From Polaribacter sp. (GTDB taxonomy: Bacteria > Bacteroidota > Bacteroidia > Flavobacteriales > Flavobacteriaceae): 64,000 nt of DNA. The notes under the pieces were generated by a model, which saw nothing but the letters and a program-made list of their open reading frames with translations, ran no database searches and had not been told where the DNA came from. Shown here piece by piece: positions 54,597 through 63,293 of the stretch. The stretch is from positions 124,001 through 188,000 of the forward strand of contig JAQWGI010000026.1 of NCBI GenBank assembly GCA_029238315.1, in the 5' to 3' direction. The position numbers and the translations under genes were made by a program. How positions within the stretch are numbered: position 1 is the first letter of the stretch; the number at the start of each line of letters is the position of its first letter.

Positions 54597-56525
54597 TTAT
54601 TCTATATTCTTAATGTAGTCTAGCTTCTGTTTCCAAATAACTAACTCTTCTTTAAAGGCATTAATATTTGTTCTAACATTTACCAATAAAGGATTGTCGT
54701 CTTTTGCATTAGAAAAGAAACTCAAATTGTTTTCTAATTGCTGTATTTCTTTATGAATTCCATCTATCTTTTTTCTAACAAAGAGTTGCTCAGAATTTAA
54801 TTTATGTTCATTTCCTTCAGCCATTAAACCTGCTACTAAATTTTTATATTTTAACATTGTAATTTCATCTTTGGTTAAAGACAAACCTTCCAATAACGCA
54901 TCTATTCTCTTATAAAATTTAGATTCTAAATGACGTACACTTTTTGGTGTTTCTCCATAAGCTTTCCATTTTTTGATGCATTCATTTATTTCATCTAACG
55001 TAGCATCCTCTATTTTTTTCACTTCTTCTAAATAAGCCTTTTTCTCTTCAATAAAAGCCTTCTCCTCTTCATTTAAGGTGTTCTGTTTGTTATGCAATCT
55101 GTCAAAATAATGATTACAAGCGGCCTTAAAGCGTTTCCAAATAGCGTCAGAAAATTTTCTAGGAACATGTCCAATTTTTTTCCAATCTGATTGAATTTTC
55201 TTCATTGTATTGGTAGCATTTTCCCAATCATCGCTATCTTTAATAGATTCTGCTAATTCTATAAGCGCATTTTTCTTATCTAAATTATCTTGCTGAATAC
55301 TTTTTTCTTGCTTATAAAAGGTGTTTTTTGCAGTATTAAACTTCTTAGTTGCTTGTTTAAATTTTTGCCAAACCGCTTCACTTCTATTGTAAGGTAATTT
55401 ACCTGCATCAAAATATTGTTTTCTCAACGCTTCAATATCATTAATACTTTTTTGCCAATCGCTATGCTTGTTGTTTTTAGAAGTATCGTATTGAGCTATT
55501 AATGAAATGATCGCTAGTTTTTTCTCAATAATCTCTTCATACTGAGATTTCATTTCTCTAAAATAATCGTGCCTTTTATCGTGGATTTTTTTACTTGCAG
55601 CGCTAAATTTCTGCCAAACCTCTTCTCTATGCTCCTGAGAAACAGGCCCTACATCTTCCTTCCAAGCTTTGTGATATTGTTGTAATTCTTTAAAAGCATC
55701 ATTTACATTCTCTAATTCTGTCAATGCTTCTACTTTCTCAATTAATTGTAATTTTTCTTCTAAATTATTCTTAAAATCTAAGTCTCTAAAATCATTACTC
55801 ATGTGTAATAAATCGTAAAAACGCTCTACATGATGATGGTAATTTCTCCAAGTATCATTGTATTTATTTCTAGGAACTGCGCCAATTTCTCTCCAACTTG
55901 TTTGTATAACTTTAAAGTTTTTATACATCGTTTTTGGATCTGCATTTTCAATCAATTCTTTTAATTGCGCAATTGCAACATGGCGTTTTTCTAAATTGTT
56001 TTTTAACTGTGCATCTAAATCAGCATAATATGCATCACGTTTCTTTTTATAATCAGACAATAAAGAATTGTATGTTGCCTTTACAGGACTCGCATACTGA
56101 AAATCGATTGAATTACCGCCTTCGGCTAAAAATGCTGCTTTCTTCTCGGTTAATAAAGCACCAAACTTTGCGTTAAAAGCATTTTTTATAGCGTCTGTAT
56201 TTTTCTTTAATTGTTGTACTGGAAAATCTTTTATCAATTTCTCTAACTCTTCAGCCAATGCTTCTAATTCCATGTTTTCATAATCCAACATCGGAATTGT
56301 GTTTTTTTCTTCGTCTTTTTCTGCCTCTTCTGCTACTTTTTCCTCAATCTCCTCTACCGCTTTATCCGTTGCAGCTTTTTCTTCTTCTACTTCCTTTGTC
56401 TCATCTACAACAGCAACCTTTTCTTCCACTTTTTCAGCTTCAGGAGTTTCAATTGGCGTTACTTCATTTTCTGCTGGAGTTTGATTGATTTGATCTTCTG
56501 TATTTTCTTGATTTTCTTCTAACAT
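54597..56525 (-). CDS. DUF349 repeat protein
   Basis: 642 residues. The first 85 residues are a low-complexity Glu/Val/Lys/Ala stretch. After that about five DUF349 repeats follow, each with a W..I..VPR..N or W..FK.A...F core (WREIGAVPRNKYNDTW, WQKFSAASKKIHDKRHDYF, WKKIGHVPRKFSDAIWKRF). The protein is all-helical and highly charged. DUF349 proteins are widespread in Bacteroidota and have no defined biochemistry. Probably monocistronic. Confidence 0.9.
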   Translation of the reverse strand: MLEENQENTEDQINQTPAENEVTPIETPEAEKVEEKVAVVDETKEVEEEKAATDKAVEEIEEKVAEEAEKDEEKNTIPMLDYENMELEALAEELEKLIKDFPVQQLKKNTDAIKNAFNAKFGALLTEKKAAFLAEGGNSIDFQYASPVKATYNSLLSDYKKKRDAYYADLDAQLKNNLEKRHVAIAQLKELIENADPKTMYKNFKVIQTSWREIGAVPRNKYNDTWRNYHHHVERFYDLLHMSNDFRDLDFKNNLEEKLQLIEKVEALTELENVNDAFKELQQYHKAWKEDVGPVSQEHREEVWQKFSAASKKIHDKRHDYFREMKSQYEEIIEKKLAIISLIAQYDTSKNNKHSDWQKSINDIEALRKQYFDAGKLPYNRSEAVWQKFKQATKKFNTAKNTFYKQEKSIQQDNLDKKNALIELAESIKDSDDWENATNTMKKIQSDWKKIGHVPRKFSDAIWKRFKAACNHYFDRLHNKQNTLNEEEKAFIEEKKAYLEEVKKIEDATLDEINECIKKWKAYGETPKSVRHLESKFYKRIDALLEGLSLTKDEITMLKYKNLVAGLMAEGNEHKLNSEQLFVRKKIDGIHKEIQQLENNLSFFSNAKDDNPLLVNVRTNINAFKEELVIWKQKLDYIKNIE

Positions 56526-56614
56526 CTTATAATGTTTAAGGTTCCTATAATAATGCTTAAATATAGGGATGTATTACAAATTGACAAAAAAACTTCGCTT
56601 TTAATAACAAAAAT

Positions 56615-57379
56615 TTAGCGATTCCAAATTCGCCAAGATTCCTCAGCCTGAAGCTGCAACATCTCTAATCCATTTTTAATATTTGCGCCTTTCTCTTTTC
56701 CTTTTTTCAAAAAAGTAGATTTAGACGGATTGTAAATTAAATCGAATAATAAATGCTTTGATGTAATAAATTGATATGGAATTTCTGGACATAAAGCTGT
56801 TTCAGGAAAAGTTCCTAATGGTGTACAATTGATAATAATTGTATGTGTAGCAATTATTTCTTCGGATAATTCTGTATAAGAAATTTCATTTTCTTCGGAT
56901 GGATCTCTAGAAACAAATTGAAATTCGATTTGTAGCTTTTTTAATGCGTATGCAATTGCTTTTGATGCACCACCAGTTCCTAAAATTAATGCTTTTGTGT
57001 GATGCTTTTCTAACAATGGTTTTATGGAGTTTAGAAATCCAAAAACATCGGTATTAAATCCTTTAAGTTTTCCGTTTTCTAAAAACTTAATGGTGTTTAC
57101 AGCTCCAATTTCATTCGCTTCTGTATCTATTTCATCTAAAAACGGAATTACTTCTTCTTTATAAGGAATGGTCACATTCATTCCTGATAAATTTATTGCT
57201 TGATTTATCAATTTTGGAAATCTCTGAATTGATTCAATATCAAAGTTCTGATATTGATGATTTTCTAATTCTAACTCAGCAAATTTCTCCTTGAAATATC
57301 CGCTAGAAAAAGAATACGAAATATTTCTTCCTATCAATCCAAATAGCTGATGGTTATGTTGCTTTTTTCTGTCTATCAT
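56615..57379 (-). CDS. aroE: Shikimate dehydrogenase
   Basis: 254 residues from the ATG at 57379 (a TTG at 57388 is also possible). Reduces 3-dehydroshikimate with NADPH. Signatures: FGLIGRNISYSFSSGYF, NVTIPYKEEVIPFLD (catalytic Lys), GAVNTIKF, LILGTGGASKAIAYAL and IINCTPLGTFP. Its start overlaps the end of the upstream DUF368 gene by 26 bases, making an operon DUF368-DUF368-aroE. Confidence 0.95.
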   Translation of the reverse strand: MIDRKKQHNHQLFGLIGRNISYSFSSGYFKEKFAELELENHQYQNFDIESIQRFPKLINQAINLSGMNVTIPYKEEVIPFLDEIDTEANEIGAVNTIKFLENGKLKGFNTDVFGFLNSIKPLLEKHHTKALILGTGGASKAIAYALKKLQIEFQFVSRDPSEENEISYTELSEEIIATHTIIINCTPLGTFPETALCPEIPYQFITSKHLLFDLIYNPSKSTFLKKGKEKGANIKNGLEMLQLQAEESWRIWNR

Positions 57380-58367
57380 AATAATCAATTCCTAAAATTA
57401 ATGCAATGCCAATAATACTATAAAAAATGGCGAACCAAGTTTCTGAATTAGAGAAATCTGGTAAAAACCGTTCATAATTCTGAATGATTCTATTTCCTTT
57501 TCCATCTACTAAAAACTCACTCTTTTCTTGAGAAAAAACAGCGCGCTTCCATGGCCAAACAATTCCTAAAGAACCCGCTATAAAACCAATAATTAGAGCG
57601 TTTACAGTTTGATGCCAACGTTTTAAAACATACCCCAATACATGAGAAATTGAAACCAAACCAAAAGCAGAACCTGCTGTGAAAACAGCTATAATTTTTA
57701 AGTGTCGCATGTTCTCAGGAACATCCAACACATCAAAATTTCCAGATAACAACCCTGTAATAATTGTTAGTAATCCGTTTACAGAATCAATTAACAACAA
57801 CACATAATTGCCTAATAAAATTAAAATAAAAGAACCTGATAAACCTGGTAAAGTCATTCCAGAAACACCAATAATTCCACAGAAAAAGACAAACCATAAA
57901 TTGTCATTTTCTTGAGCTGGTGTCATAAAACTAATTCCAACGCCAACCGAAATCCCAATAATAAAAGACAACGTGTTTTTAAAATTCCAATCGCCAAAAT
58001 CTTTGTAAATATAAAATACAGAACCGATAATCATTCCGAAAAACCAACTCCAAACATACAATTCGTAGTGTTCTAATAGGAAATCTAACACTAGAGAAAT
58101 ACTGAAATAACTAAACATACTTCCACCCATTACTAAGAGCAAGAATTGTCCGTTTACATATTGATAAAAACTTTTAAAACGTCCATTTACTAAAAGTTTA
58201 AATGCTTTTAAATTGACCTTTTGAAATGAATAAATGAGCTCTTCATAAAAACTCAACACAAAAGAAACTGTACCGCCAGAAACACCAGGCACTTTATTGG
58301 CAGCGCCCATTGCCAATCCTTTTAAGAAAAGATAGATTTTCTGTAAAAAGGTACGCTCTAATTTCAT
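57354..58367 (-). CDS. DUF368 (PopT-type) undecaprenyl phosphate translocase-like protein, copy 2
   Basis: 337 residues with about ten hydrophobic helices. The DUF368 signature GLAMGAANKVPGVSGGTVSFVLSFYEEL is at the N-terminus, and SGMTLPGLSGSFILILLGNY lies midway, an inverted-topology echo of the first. DUF368/PopT proteins recycle undecaprenyl phosphate to the cytoplasmic side. It follows a paralogue after 2 bp. More divergent than copy 1 in the loop regions. Confidence 0.9.
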   Translation of the reverse strand: MKLERTFLQKIYLFLKGLAMGAANKVPGVSGGTVSFVLSFYEELIYSFQKVNLKAFKLLVNGRFKSFYQYVNGQFLLLVMGGSMFSYFSISLVLDFLLEHYELYVWSWFFGMIIGSVFYIYKDFGDWNFKNTLSFIIGISVGVGISFMTPAQENDNLWFVFFCGIIGVSGMTLPGLSGSFILILLGNYVLLLIDSVNGLLTIITGLLSGNFDVLDVPENMRHLKIIAVFTAGSAFGLVSISHVLGYVLKRWHQTVNALIIGFIAGSLGIVWPWKRAVFSQEKSEFLVDGKGNRIIQNYERFLPDFSNSETWFAIFYSIIGIALILGIDYYDRQKKAT

Positions 58368-58369
58368 TT

Positions 58370-59290
58370 TTAATCTTTCTTAACCGCTAATTTCTCTAAA
58401 AGTAAAATCAATCCAAAACCAACAATTGCTAAACCAATTGCGTATAATAATTGATTGTCTTCAAAATGAAAAGGAGAAACACTTTGCTGATTTAATGGCA
58501 CTTCAATTCCGTGAGAATTTGTACGCCAAGTCAAGGTTTCTTTCCAAGGCCAAATTTTATTTAAAGAACCAATTATAAATCCTGTTAAAATTGCCAACGT
58601 GTAATTTTTAAAATTAGTAAACAACCATTTTAAAATTCTAGAAAATGTTAACAAACCAACAATTGCCCCTGCTCCAACGATTGCTATTGATGTAAAATCT
58701 CTATTATTTACAGCTGCTAAAACGGGTTTGTATGCGCCTAATAAAACTAAAATAAATGCTCCAGAAATACCTGGTAAAATCATGGCGCAAATTGCCAAAG
58801 TTGCGGCTAAAAATAAAAATAACGGAGAAGAATTTTCTGTCACTAACGGATTTAACGTTGTAATATAATATGCTAATCCTGCGCCAGCAATTAATAAAAT
58901 TACGGTTAAAACTTTCCATTTTGTAATTTGTTTGGCAATGTAAATTACACTTGCCAACACCAAACCAAAAAAGAAAGACCATAACAAAATCGGTTCGTTT
59001 TCTAACATCCATTTAATGGCTTTTGCCAATGAAACAATACTCACAAAAATTCCGACAAACAATGCCAATAAAAAAGAACCATTCACTTGTTTCCAAGCAG
59101 CTTTAATTCCGTCTGATTTTAATGTTTTTAGCAAGCTAAAATTTACATTACTAATTGAAGTAAGTAATTCTTCATAAATTCCAGAAATAAAGGCGATCGT
59201 TCCGCCAGAAACTCCGGGCACAACATCTGCTGCTCCCATTGCTACCCCTTTTAAACCGATTACTACAAAATCTTTAATTGTTCTAGACAT
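58370..59290 (-). CDS. DUF368 (PopT-type) undecaprenyl phosphate translocase-like protein, copy 1
   Basis: 306 residues, about ten helices, with GVAMGAADVVPGVSGGTIAFISGIYEEL near the N-terminus and CAMILPGISGAFILVLLGAY in the middle. Clear paralogue of the following gene, so the pair arose by tandem duplication. Role by family: return of the lipid carrier for cell-wall and LPS synthesis. First gene of the aroE operon. Confidence 0.92.
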   Translation of the reverse strand: MSRTIKDFVVIGLKGVAMGAADVVPGVSGGTIAFISGIYEELLTSISNVNFSLLKTLKSDGIKAAWKQVNGSFLLALFVGIFVSIVSLAKAIKWMLENEPILLWSFFFGLVLASVIYIAKQITKWKVLTVILLIAGAGLAYYITTLNPLVTENSSPLFLFLAATLAICAMILPGISGAFILVLLGAYKPVLAAVNNRDFTSIAIVGAGAIVGLLTFSRILKWLFTNFKNYTLAILTGFIIGSLNKIWPWKETLTWRTNSHGIEVPLNQQSVSPFHFEDNQLLYAIGLAIVGFGLILLLEKLAVKKD

Positions 59291-59390
59291 TTGATTCTTT
59301 TTGGTAAAACGAAGATACAGGAAATTGTGATAAATTATATTTTTACTTAGAAAACATTTGACGAATTGTTAAACAAAAATATGCGCATAA

Positions 59391-59420
59391 AAAAACCGAG
59401 TTCAGAACTCGGGTTATTTT
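59391..59420 (-). terminator. Intrinsic terminator of the TPR gene
   Basis: Stem CCGAGTT/AACTCGG with a 3-nt loop (59396-59412); on the minus strand it is followed by a run of T. Confidence 0.85.
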
Positions 59421-59438
59421 AGCTTTTTTAGCACAACA

Positions 59439-60809
59439 TTATTCTGTTGCTTTAAGGTAATGCTGAATAATCTTTTGCACTTTCTCGTTATCAAATACAA
59501 CGGGATATAATTCTTGCATAATTGATCTGTAATCTGCATCAATTGCCAACGCATTTTTTAAGTGAATCAATCCATTTTTTTCATCAGAAGTTAATAAAAA
59601 TAATCCACATAAACGATATTCAATTTCCGCAAATTCTCTATAGGTATTTTTTGCTTTGACCATTATTTGCAAAGCTTCTTCAAAATTACCAATAAATAGC
59701 AATACATCTGCCAACCCTACAAAAACTTCTAAAGAAGCATCTTCTAACTCTAAGCTTTTATAGTAAGCTTTTACCGCTTCTTCGTAAAAGTTTAATTGTA
59801 TATTGATTGTTGCATATTTTTGCCAATAAAAAACGTTAGAATCGTCTATATTTAATGCTTTAGAAATGTAATACTGTGCTTTTTCGAACTCTTTTTCTTC
59901 TAAGTACAACTCTGTTAATAAAAGCCAAGCTTTGTCTAACAAAGGGTCTTCATGAACCGCTTTTTTATAATATTTTACCGCCGTATTTAAATCGCCTAAC
60001 TTCTGATAACATTCGCCAGTTCTTATATATACAAATGCCGTAGGATCATCTAACTCTAAAGTAATTAAGTAATTTTGAATGGCTTCTTCATACCTTTCTA
60101 ATTCTTCTAAAGTTTTTGCTTTTTCTAAATATCCACCGATAAAAGACTCATCAATCAATACTGCATAATCAAAAGCACGTAAGGCTTCTTTAAAACGGTT
60201 TAACACAAAAAACTGTCTTCCTAATTGATGCCACGCAATTTCGCAATAGGGATTGTTTTCTATAAAATTATTTAAATACACAATAGCCTCTTCATGATTG
60301 TTTTCCATATCAAAACAATACATAACATTGTATAGAGAAGAATAATCTTCAAAATCTATTGCAATACAATTGGCAAAATTAAGTCGTGCATTTACAAAAT
60401 CATCAATATATAAATACTCCATACCCAGCATCGACCATATATCTGCAGGGTCTTCTGTTGTTGATAAAATTTGATTTAAAATTTCTATCGCTTCTTTATG
60501 TTTGTCTTTTTTTGATAAAATAATAGCTTTCTGAATAAGCAATTCTTCATTATTTGGCGCAACAGCTTCAATTTCGTTTATCAAGGAAGCTGCCTTTTGC
60601 AGTTTGTCTTCGAAAATTAAGAGCTCTACTTTTAGTAATTTTAACAACACAGAAGTGGGATGCTGTTCTAAACCTAACTGAACGGCTTTGTTGGCTAAAG
60701 AATGTTTACCGTTGTCTAAATAATGCTGAATTATCTCTTCAAACTCAACAGAATCAAAGAAATACACACTATTTGTTTTCAACATAGATTCGAACTTTGA
60801 AAGTGACAT
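59439..60809 (-). CDS. Tetratricopeptide repeat protein
   Basis: 456 residues consisting almost entirely of TPR units (e.g. ADIWSMLGMEYLYIDDFVNARLNFANCIAID, AFVYIRTGECYQKLGDLNTAVKYYKKAVHEDP, ALRAFDYAVLIDESF), about eleven to twelve repeats. No signal peptide, so cytoplasmic scaffold. Very common in flavobacteria and of unknown function; partners cannot be inferred. Monocistronic. Confidence 0.9.
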   Translation of the reverse strand: MSLSKFESMLKTNSVYFFDSVEFEEIIQHYLDNGKHSLANKAVQLGLEQHPTSVLLKLLKVELLIFEDKLQKAASLINEIEAVAPNNEELLIQKAIILSKKDKHKEAIEILNQILSTTEDPADIWSMLGMEYLYIDDFVNARLNFANCIAIDFEDYSSLYNVMYCFDMENNHEEAIVYLNNFIENNPYCEIAWHQLGRQFFVLNRFKEALRAFDYAVLIDESFIGGYLEKAKTLEELERYEEAIQNYLITLELDDPTAFVYIRTGECYQKLGDLNTAVKYYKKAVHEDPLLDKAWLLLTELYLEEKEFEKAQYYISKALNIDDSNVFYWQKYATINIQLNFYEEAVKAYYKSLELEDASLEVFVGLADVLLFIGNFEEALQIMVKAKNTYREFAEIEYRLCGLFLLTSDEKNGLIHLKNALAIDADYRSIMQELYPVVFDNEKVQKIIQHYLKATE

Positions 60810-61111
60810 AGGCTTTAAATTTTATCATGAAAACTAAAAATGACTATTCATTTCTAAATCCTCATTCGATTAAACATGCAGTAATAAATATCAAAAGAAA
60901 CTGAAGTTATTACATAATTAAAAGTACTACAAGTCTTAGAATCGTTTCAAAAAATCTGGTTTACTTTTCAACAAAATAATTAACAAAAAAGCAAAGTGTT
61001 TCAAATGCGATTCATTTTAATTTTGCGAATCCTTTTATTTACACTAATTTTGCTAAACATTAACTATCAGTTTTACTGATTTATTCCAACAGATAATTGG
61101 ATATTTTTCTT
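60810..61111 (+). promoter_or_regulatory. pyrR upstream region with promoter
   Basis: About 300 bp without a gene. A good promoter lies at 61021-61052: TTTTG (-33), 19-bp spacer, TAATTTTG (-7, 61045-61052). The leader contains a small hairpin ATCAGT-TTT-ACTGAT (61066-61080). I do not see a recognisable PyrR RNA-binding loop or an attenuator. The left 200 bp show nothing coding. Confidence 0.6.
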
Positions 61112-61654
61112 ATGAGCTCGAAGGTATTATTAAACTCGAAAGAAATTGACATCATCCTACATCGACTAGCTTGTCAGCTTATCGAAAACCACAACGATTT
61201 TTCTAACACAGTACTTATTGGCTTACAACCTAGAGGTAGTTATTTGGCAAACCGTCTTAAAGATATTTTAATTCACGAGTATCAAATAAAAGATTTGAAT
61301 GTAGGTTTATTAGACATTACTTTTTATAGAGATGATTTTAGAAGAAGAGATGCTCCGATTGATGCAAGTAGCACAGAAATTAACTTTTTAATTGAAGACA
61401 AAAACGTTGTTTTAATTGATGATGTGTTGTTTTCTGGAAGAAGTATAAGAGCAGGTTTGTCTGCAATTAATGATTTTGGAAGACCTAATTTAGTAGAGTT
61501 ATTAGTATTGATTGATAGACGTTTTAGCAGACATTTACCTATACAACCTAATTACAGAGGTAGACAAGTTGATGCGATCAATCAAGAAAAGGTAAAAGTT
61601 TGTTGGAAAGAAACTCACAAAAAAGATGTCGTTTATTTAGAACACAATTCATAA
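61112..61654 (+). CDS. pyrR: Bifunctional pyrimidine operon regulator / uracil phosphoribosyltransferase PyrR
   Basis: 180 residues from the ATG at 61112; an upstream ATG at 61097 adds five residues that are not family-like. PRTase type I fold with the PRPP loop VVLIDDVLFSGRS and the RPRG-like region LQPRGSYLANRL. In Gram-positives PyrR binds pyr mRNA; in Bacteroidota the same gene precedes pyrB. It starts a run with pyrB (1 bp apart). Confidence 0.94.
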   Translation: MSSKVLLNSKEIDIILHRLACQLIENHNDFSNTVLIGLQPRGSYLANRLKDILIHEYQIKDLNVGLLDITFYRDDFRRRDAPIDASSTEINFLIEDKNVVLIDDVLFSGRSIRAGLSAINDFGRPNLVELLVLIDRRFSRHLPIQPNYRGRQVDAINQEKVKVCWKETHKKDVVYLEHNS

Positions 61655-61655
61655 G

Positions 61656-62585
61656 ATGAAACAATTAAGCGTAAACCATTTATTAGGCATAAAATATCTA
61701 AACAAAAACGATATTGATCTTATTTTTGAAACCGCAGATCATTTTAAAGAGGTTATAAACAGGCCCATTAAAAAAGTTCCGTCTTTAAGAGATATTACCA
61801 TTGCTAACTTATTTTTTGAAAACTCTACCCGAACTAAATTGTCTTTTGAACTTGCTGAAAAAAGACTGTCAGCAGATATTATCAACTTCTCTGCAAGTCA
61901 ATCTTCTGTAAAAAAAGGAGAAACTTTAATTGACACCGTAAACAATATTTTAGCAATGAAAGTTGATATCGTTGTAATGCGGCATCCAAATGTTGGCGCT
62001 GGTGTTTTCTTATCTAAGCATGTCGATGCAAAAATTATAAATGCAGGAGATGGCACACACGAACATCCAACACAAGCACTATTAGATTCGTATTCAATCA
62101 GAGAAAAACTAGGATCTGTAAAAGGGAAAAAAGTTTTAATTGTTGGCGATATTTTACACTCAAGAGTTGCTTTGTCCAATATTTTTGCACTGCAATTACA
62201 AGGTGCAGAAGTTAAAGTTTGCGGACCAACAACATTAATTCCGAAATACATTACAAGCCTGGGGGTTACGGTAGAAACTAACTTAAAGAAAGCCCTAGCA
62301 TGGTGTGATGTTGCCAACGTTTTACGTGTACAACATGAAAGAATGGATGTAAAATACTTCCCTTCTACAAGAGAATATACACAACTATTCGGAATCAATC
62401 AACAAGTGCTTGATAGCTTAGATAAAAAAATTGTCATTATGCATCCAGGGCCAATAAACAGAGGTGTTGAGATTACAAGTGATGTTGCAGACTCTGAAAA
62501 CTCGATCATCTTAAATCAAGTAGAAAATGGTGTAGCTGTAAGAATGGCAGTTGTTTATTTACTAGCGCAACAAATTAAAAGATAG
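61656..62585 (+). CDS. pyrB: Aspartate carbamoyltransferase, catalytic subunit
   Basis: 309 residues. Joins carbamoyl phosphate and aspartate. Carbamoyl-phosphate site FENSTRTKLSFELAEKRL, GDGTHEHPTQALLD and MHPGPINRGVEI, all intact. No pyrI regulatory subunit follows, so the enzyme is probably unregulated by nucleotide and controlled through PyrR. Confidence 0.97.
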   Translation: MKQLSVNHLLGIKYLNKNDIDLIFETADHFKEVINRPIKKVPSLRDITIANLFFENSTRTKLSFELAEKRLSADIINFSASQSSVKKGETLIDTVNNILAMKVDIVVMRHPNVGAGVFLSKHVDAKIINAGDGTHEHPTQALLDSYSIREKLGSVKGKKVLIVGDILHSRVALSNIFALQLQGAEVKVCGPTTLIPKYITSLGVTVETNLKKALAWCDVANVLRVQHERMDVKYFPSTREYTQLFGINQQVLDSLDKKIVIMHPGPINRGVEITSDVADSENSIILNQVENGVAVRMAVVYLLAQQIKR

Positions 62586-62608
62586 TTCGCTTTATTAACC
62601 CTTTGCAA

Positions 62609-62941
62609 ATGAAAATTTATCAAAAAGATACCTACACACTGATAACACCTACCGAAAATTCGTTTGACGCTTTTATTGCTGAATTCAAAGAAGAAAACGA
62701 TTTGCTTTATAAAAACCATACGGTAATAGAACTTTCTGATAACCTTAACAGTTCAGAAAGTGATTTGTCTTTATTTTTGAATGTTGCTAAAAAGTACAAA
62801 GCAAAAAGCTTTTCTTTTATTATTATTTGTGATGCAGTGAACATGGATGAAATTTCAGAGGAAATTAATGTAGTTCCTACATTGCTTGAAGCAGAAGACA
62901 TGTTAGAAATGGAAGCAATAGAAAGAGACTTGGGTTTTTAA
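62609..62941 (+). CDS. Small conserved protein upstream of rnz
   Basis: 110 residues from the ATG at 62609 (the frame continues to a TTG at 62603). A STAS-like alternation of strands and helices: KIYQKDTYTLITPTENSFDAFIAEF, HTVIELSDNLNSSESDLSLFLNVAKKY, KSFSFIIICDAVNMDEI, ending acidic (EAEDMLEMEAIERDLGF). Homologues regularly precede rnz in flavobacteria and are called ribonuclease Z-adjacent; function unknown. Confidence 0.75.
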   Translation: MKIYQKDTYTLITPTENSFDAFIAEFKEENDLLYKNHTVIELSDNLNSSESDLSLFLNVAKKYKAKSFSFIIICDAVNMDEISEEINVVPTLLEAEDMLEMEAIERDLGF

Positions 62942-62975
62942 CAAAACTTTTTTACCTATTTAACAATCGTATCGA

Positions 62976-63293
62976 ATGGTTAAAAAATTATTTTTAATTT
63001 TATTTTTGGGTTTTTCTACATTAGTGGTTTCACAAAAATCACTACAAGATTTAACCACAGCACCCAATCCGTTTAGCACCACAACCAACATACATTTTAC
63101 TTCAAAAATAAACCAGTCTGTGCTTTTAAGTATAAAAAATGTATTAGGGAAAACCGTTTATTCAAAAAAAATAAATGCTAAAACTGGCCTAAATAAAACT
63201 GTTTTTAAGAGGGCAACCATACAATCTGGCCTGTATATTTATGCAATCAGAAGCAACAATGAAATCATCTCTAAACGCCTTGTTATTAAATGA
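62976..63293 (+). CDS. Mini T9SS type A sorting domain protein
   Basis: 105 residues: a signal peptide (1-19, ending VVSQ) joined to little more than a type A C-terminal sorting domain (TTAPNPFSTTTNIHFTSK, LLSIKNVLGKTVYSKK, LNKTVFKRATIQSGLYIYAIRSNNEIISKRLVIK). It would be sent through the type IX secretion system, but lacks a cargo domain. Its stop overlaps the start of rnz (ATGA). Confidence 0.88.
   Translation: MVKKLFLILFLGFSTLVVSQKSLQDLTTAPNPFSTTTNIHFTSKINQSVLLSIKNVLGKTVYSKKINAKTGLNKTVFKRATIQSGLYIYAIRSNNEIISKRLVIK

Noticed and set aside
56258-56488. Leucine/serine-rich plus-strand frames opposite the DUF349 gene
   Set aside because: They mirror the Glu/Lys/Ala-rich low-complexity start of DUF349 and have no independent signals.
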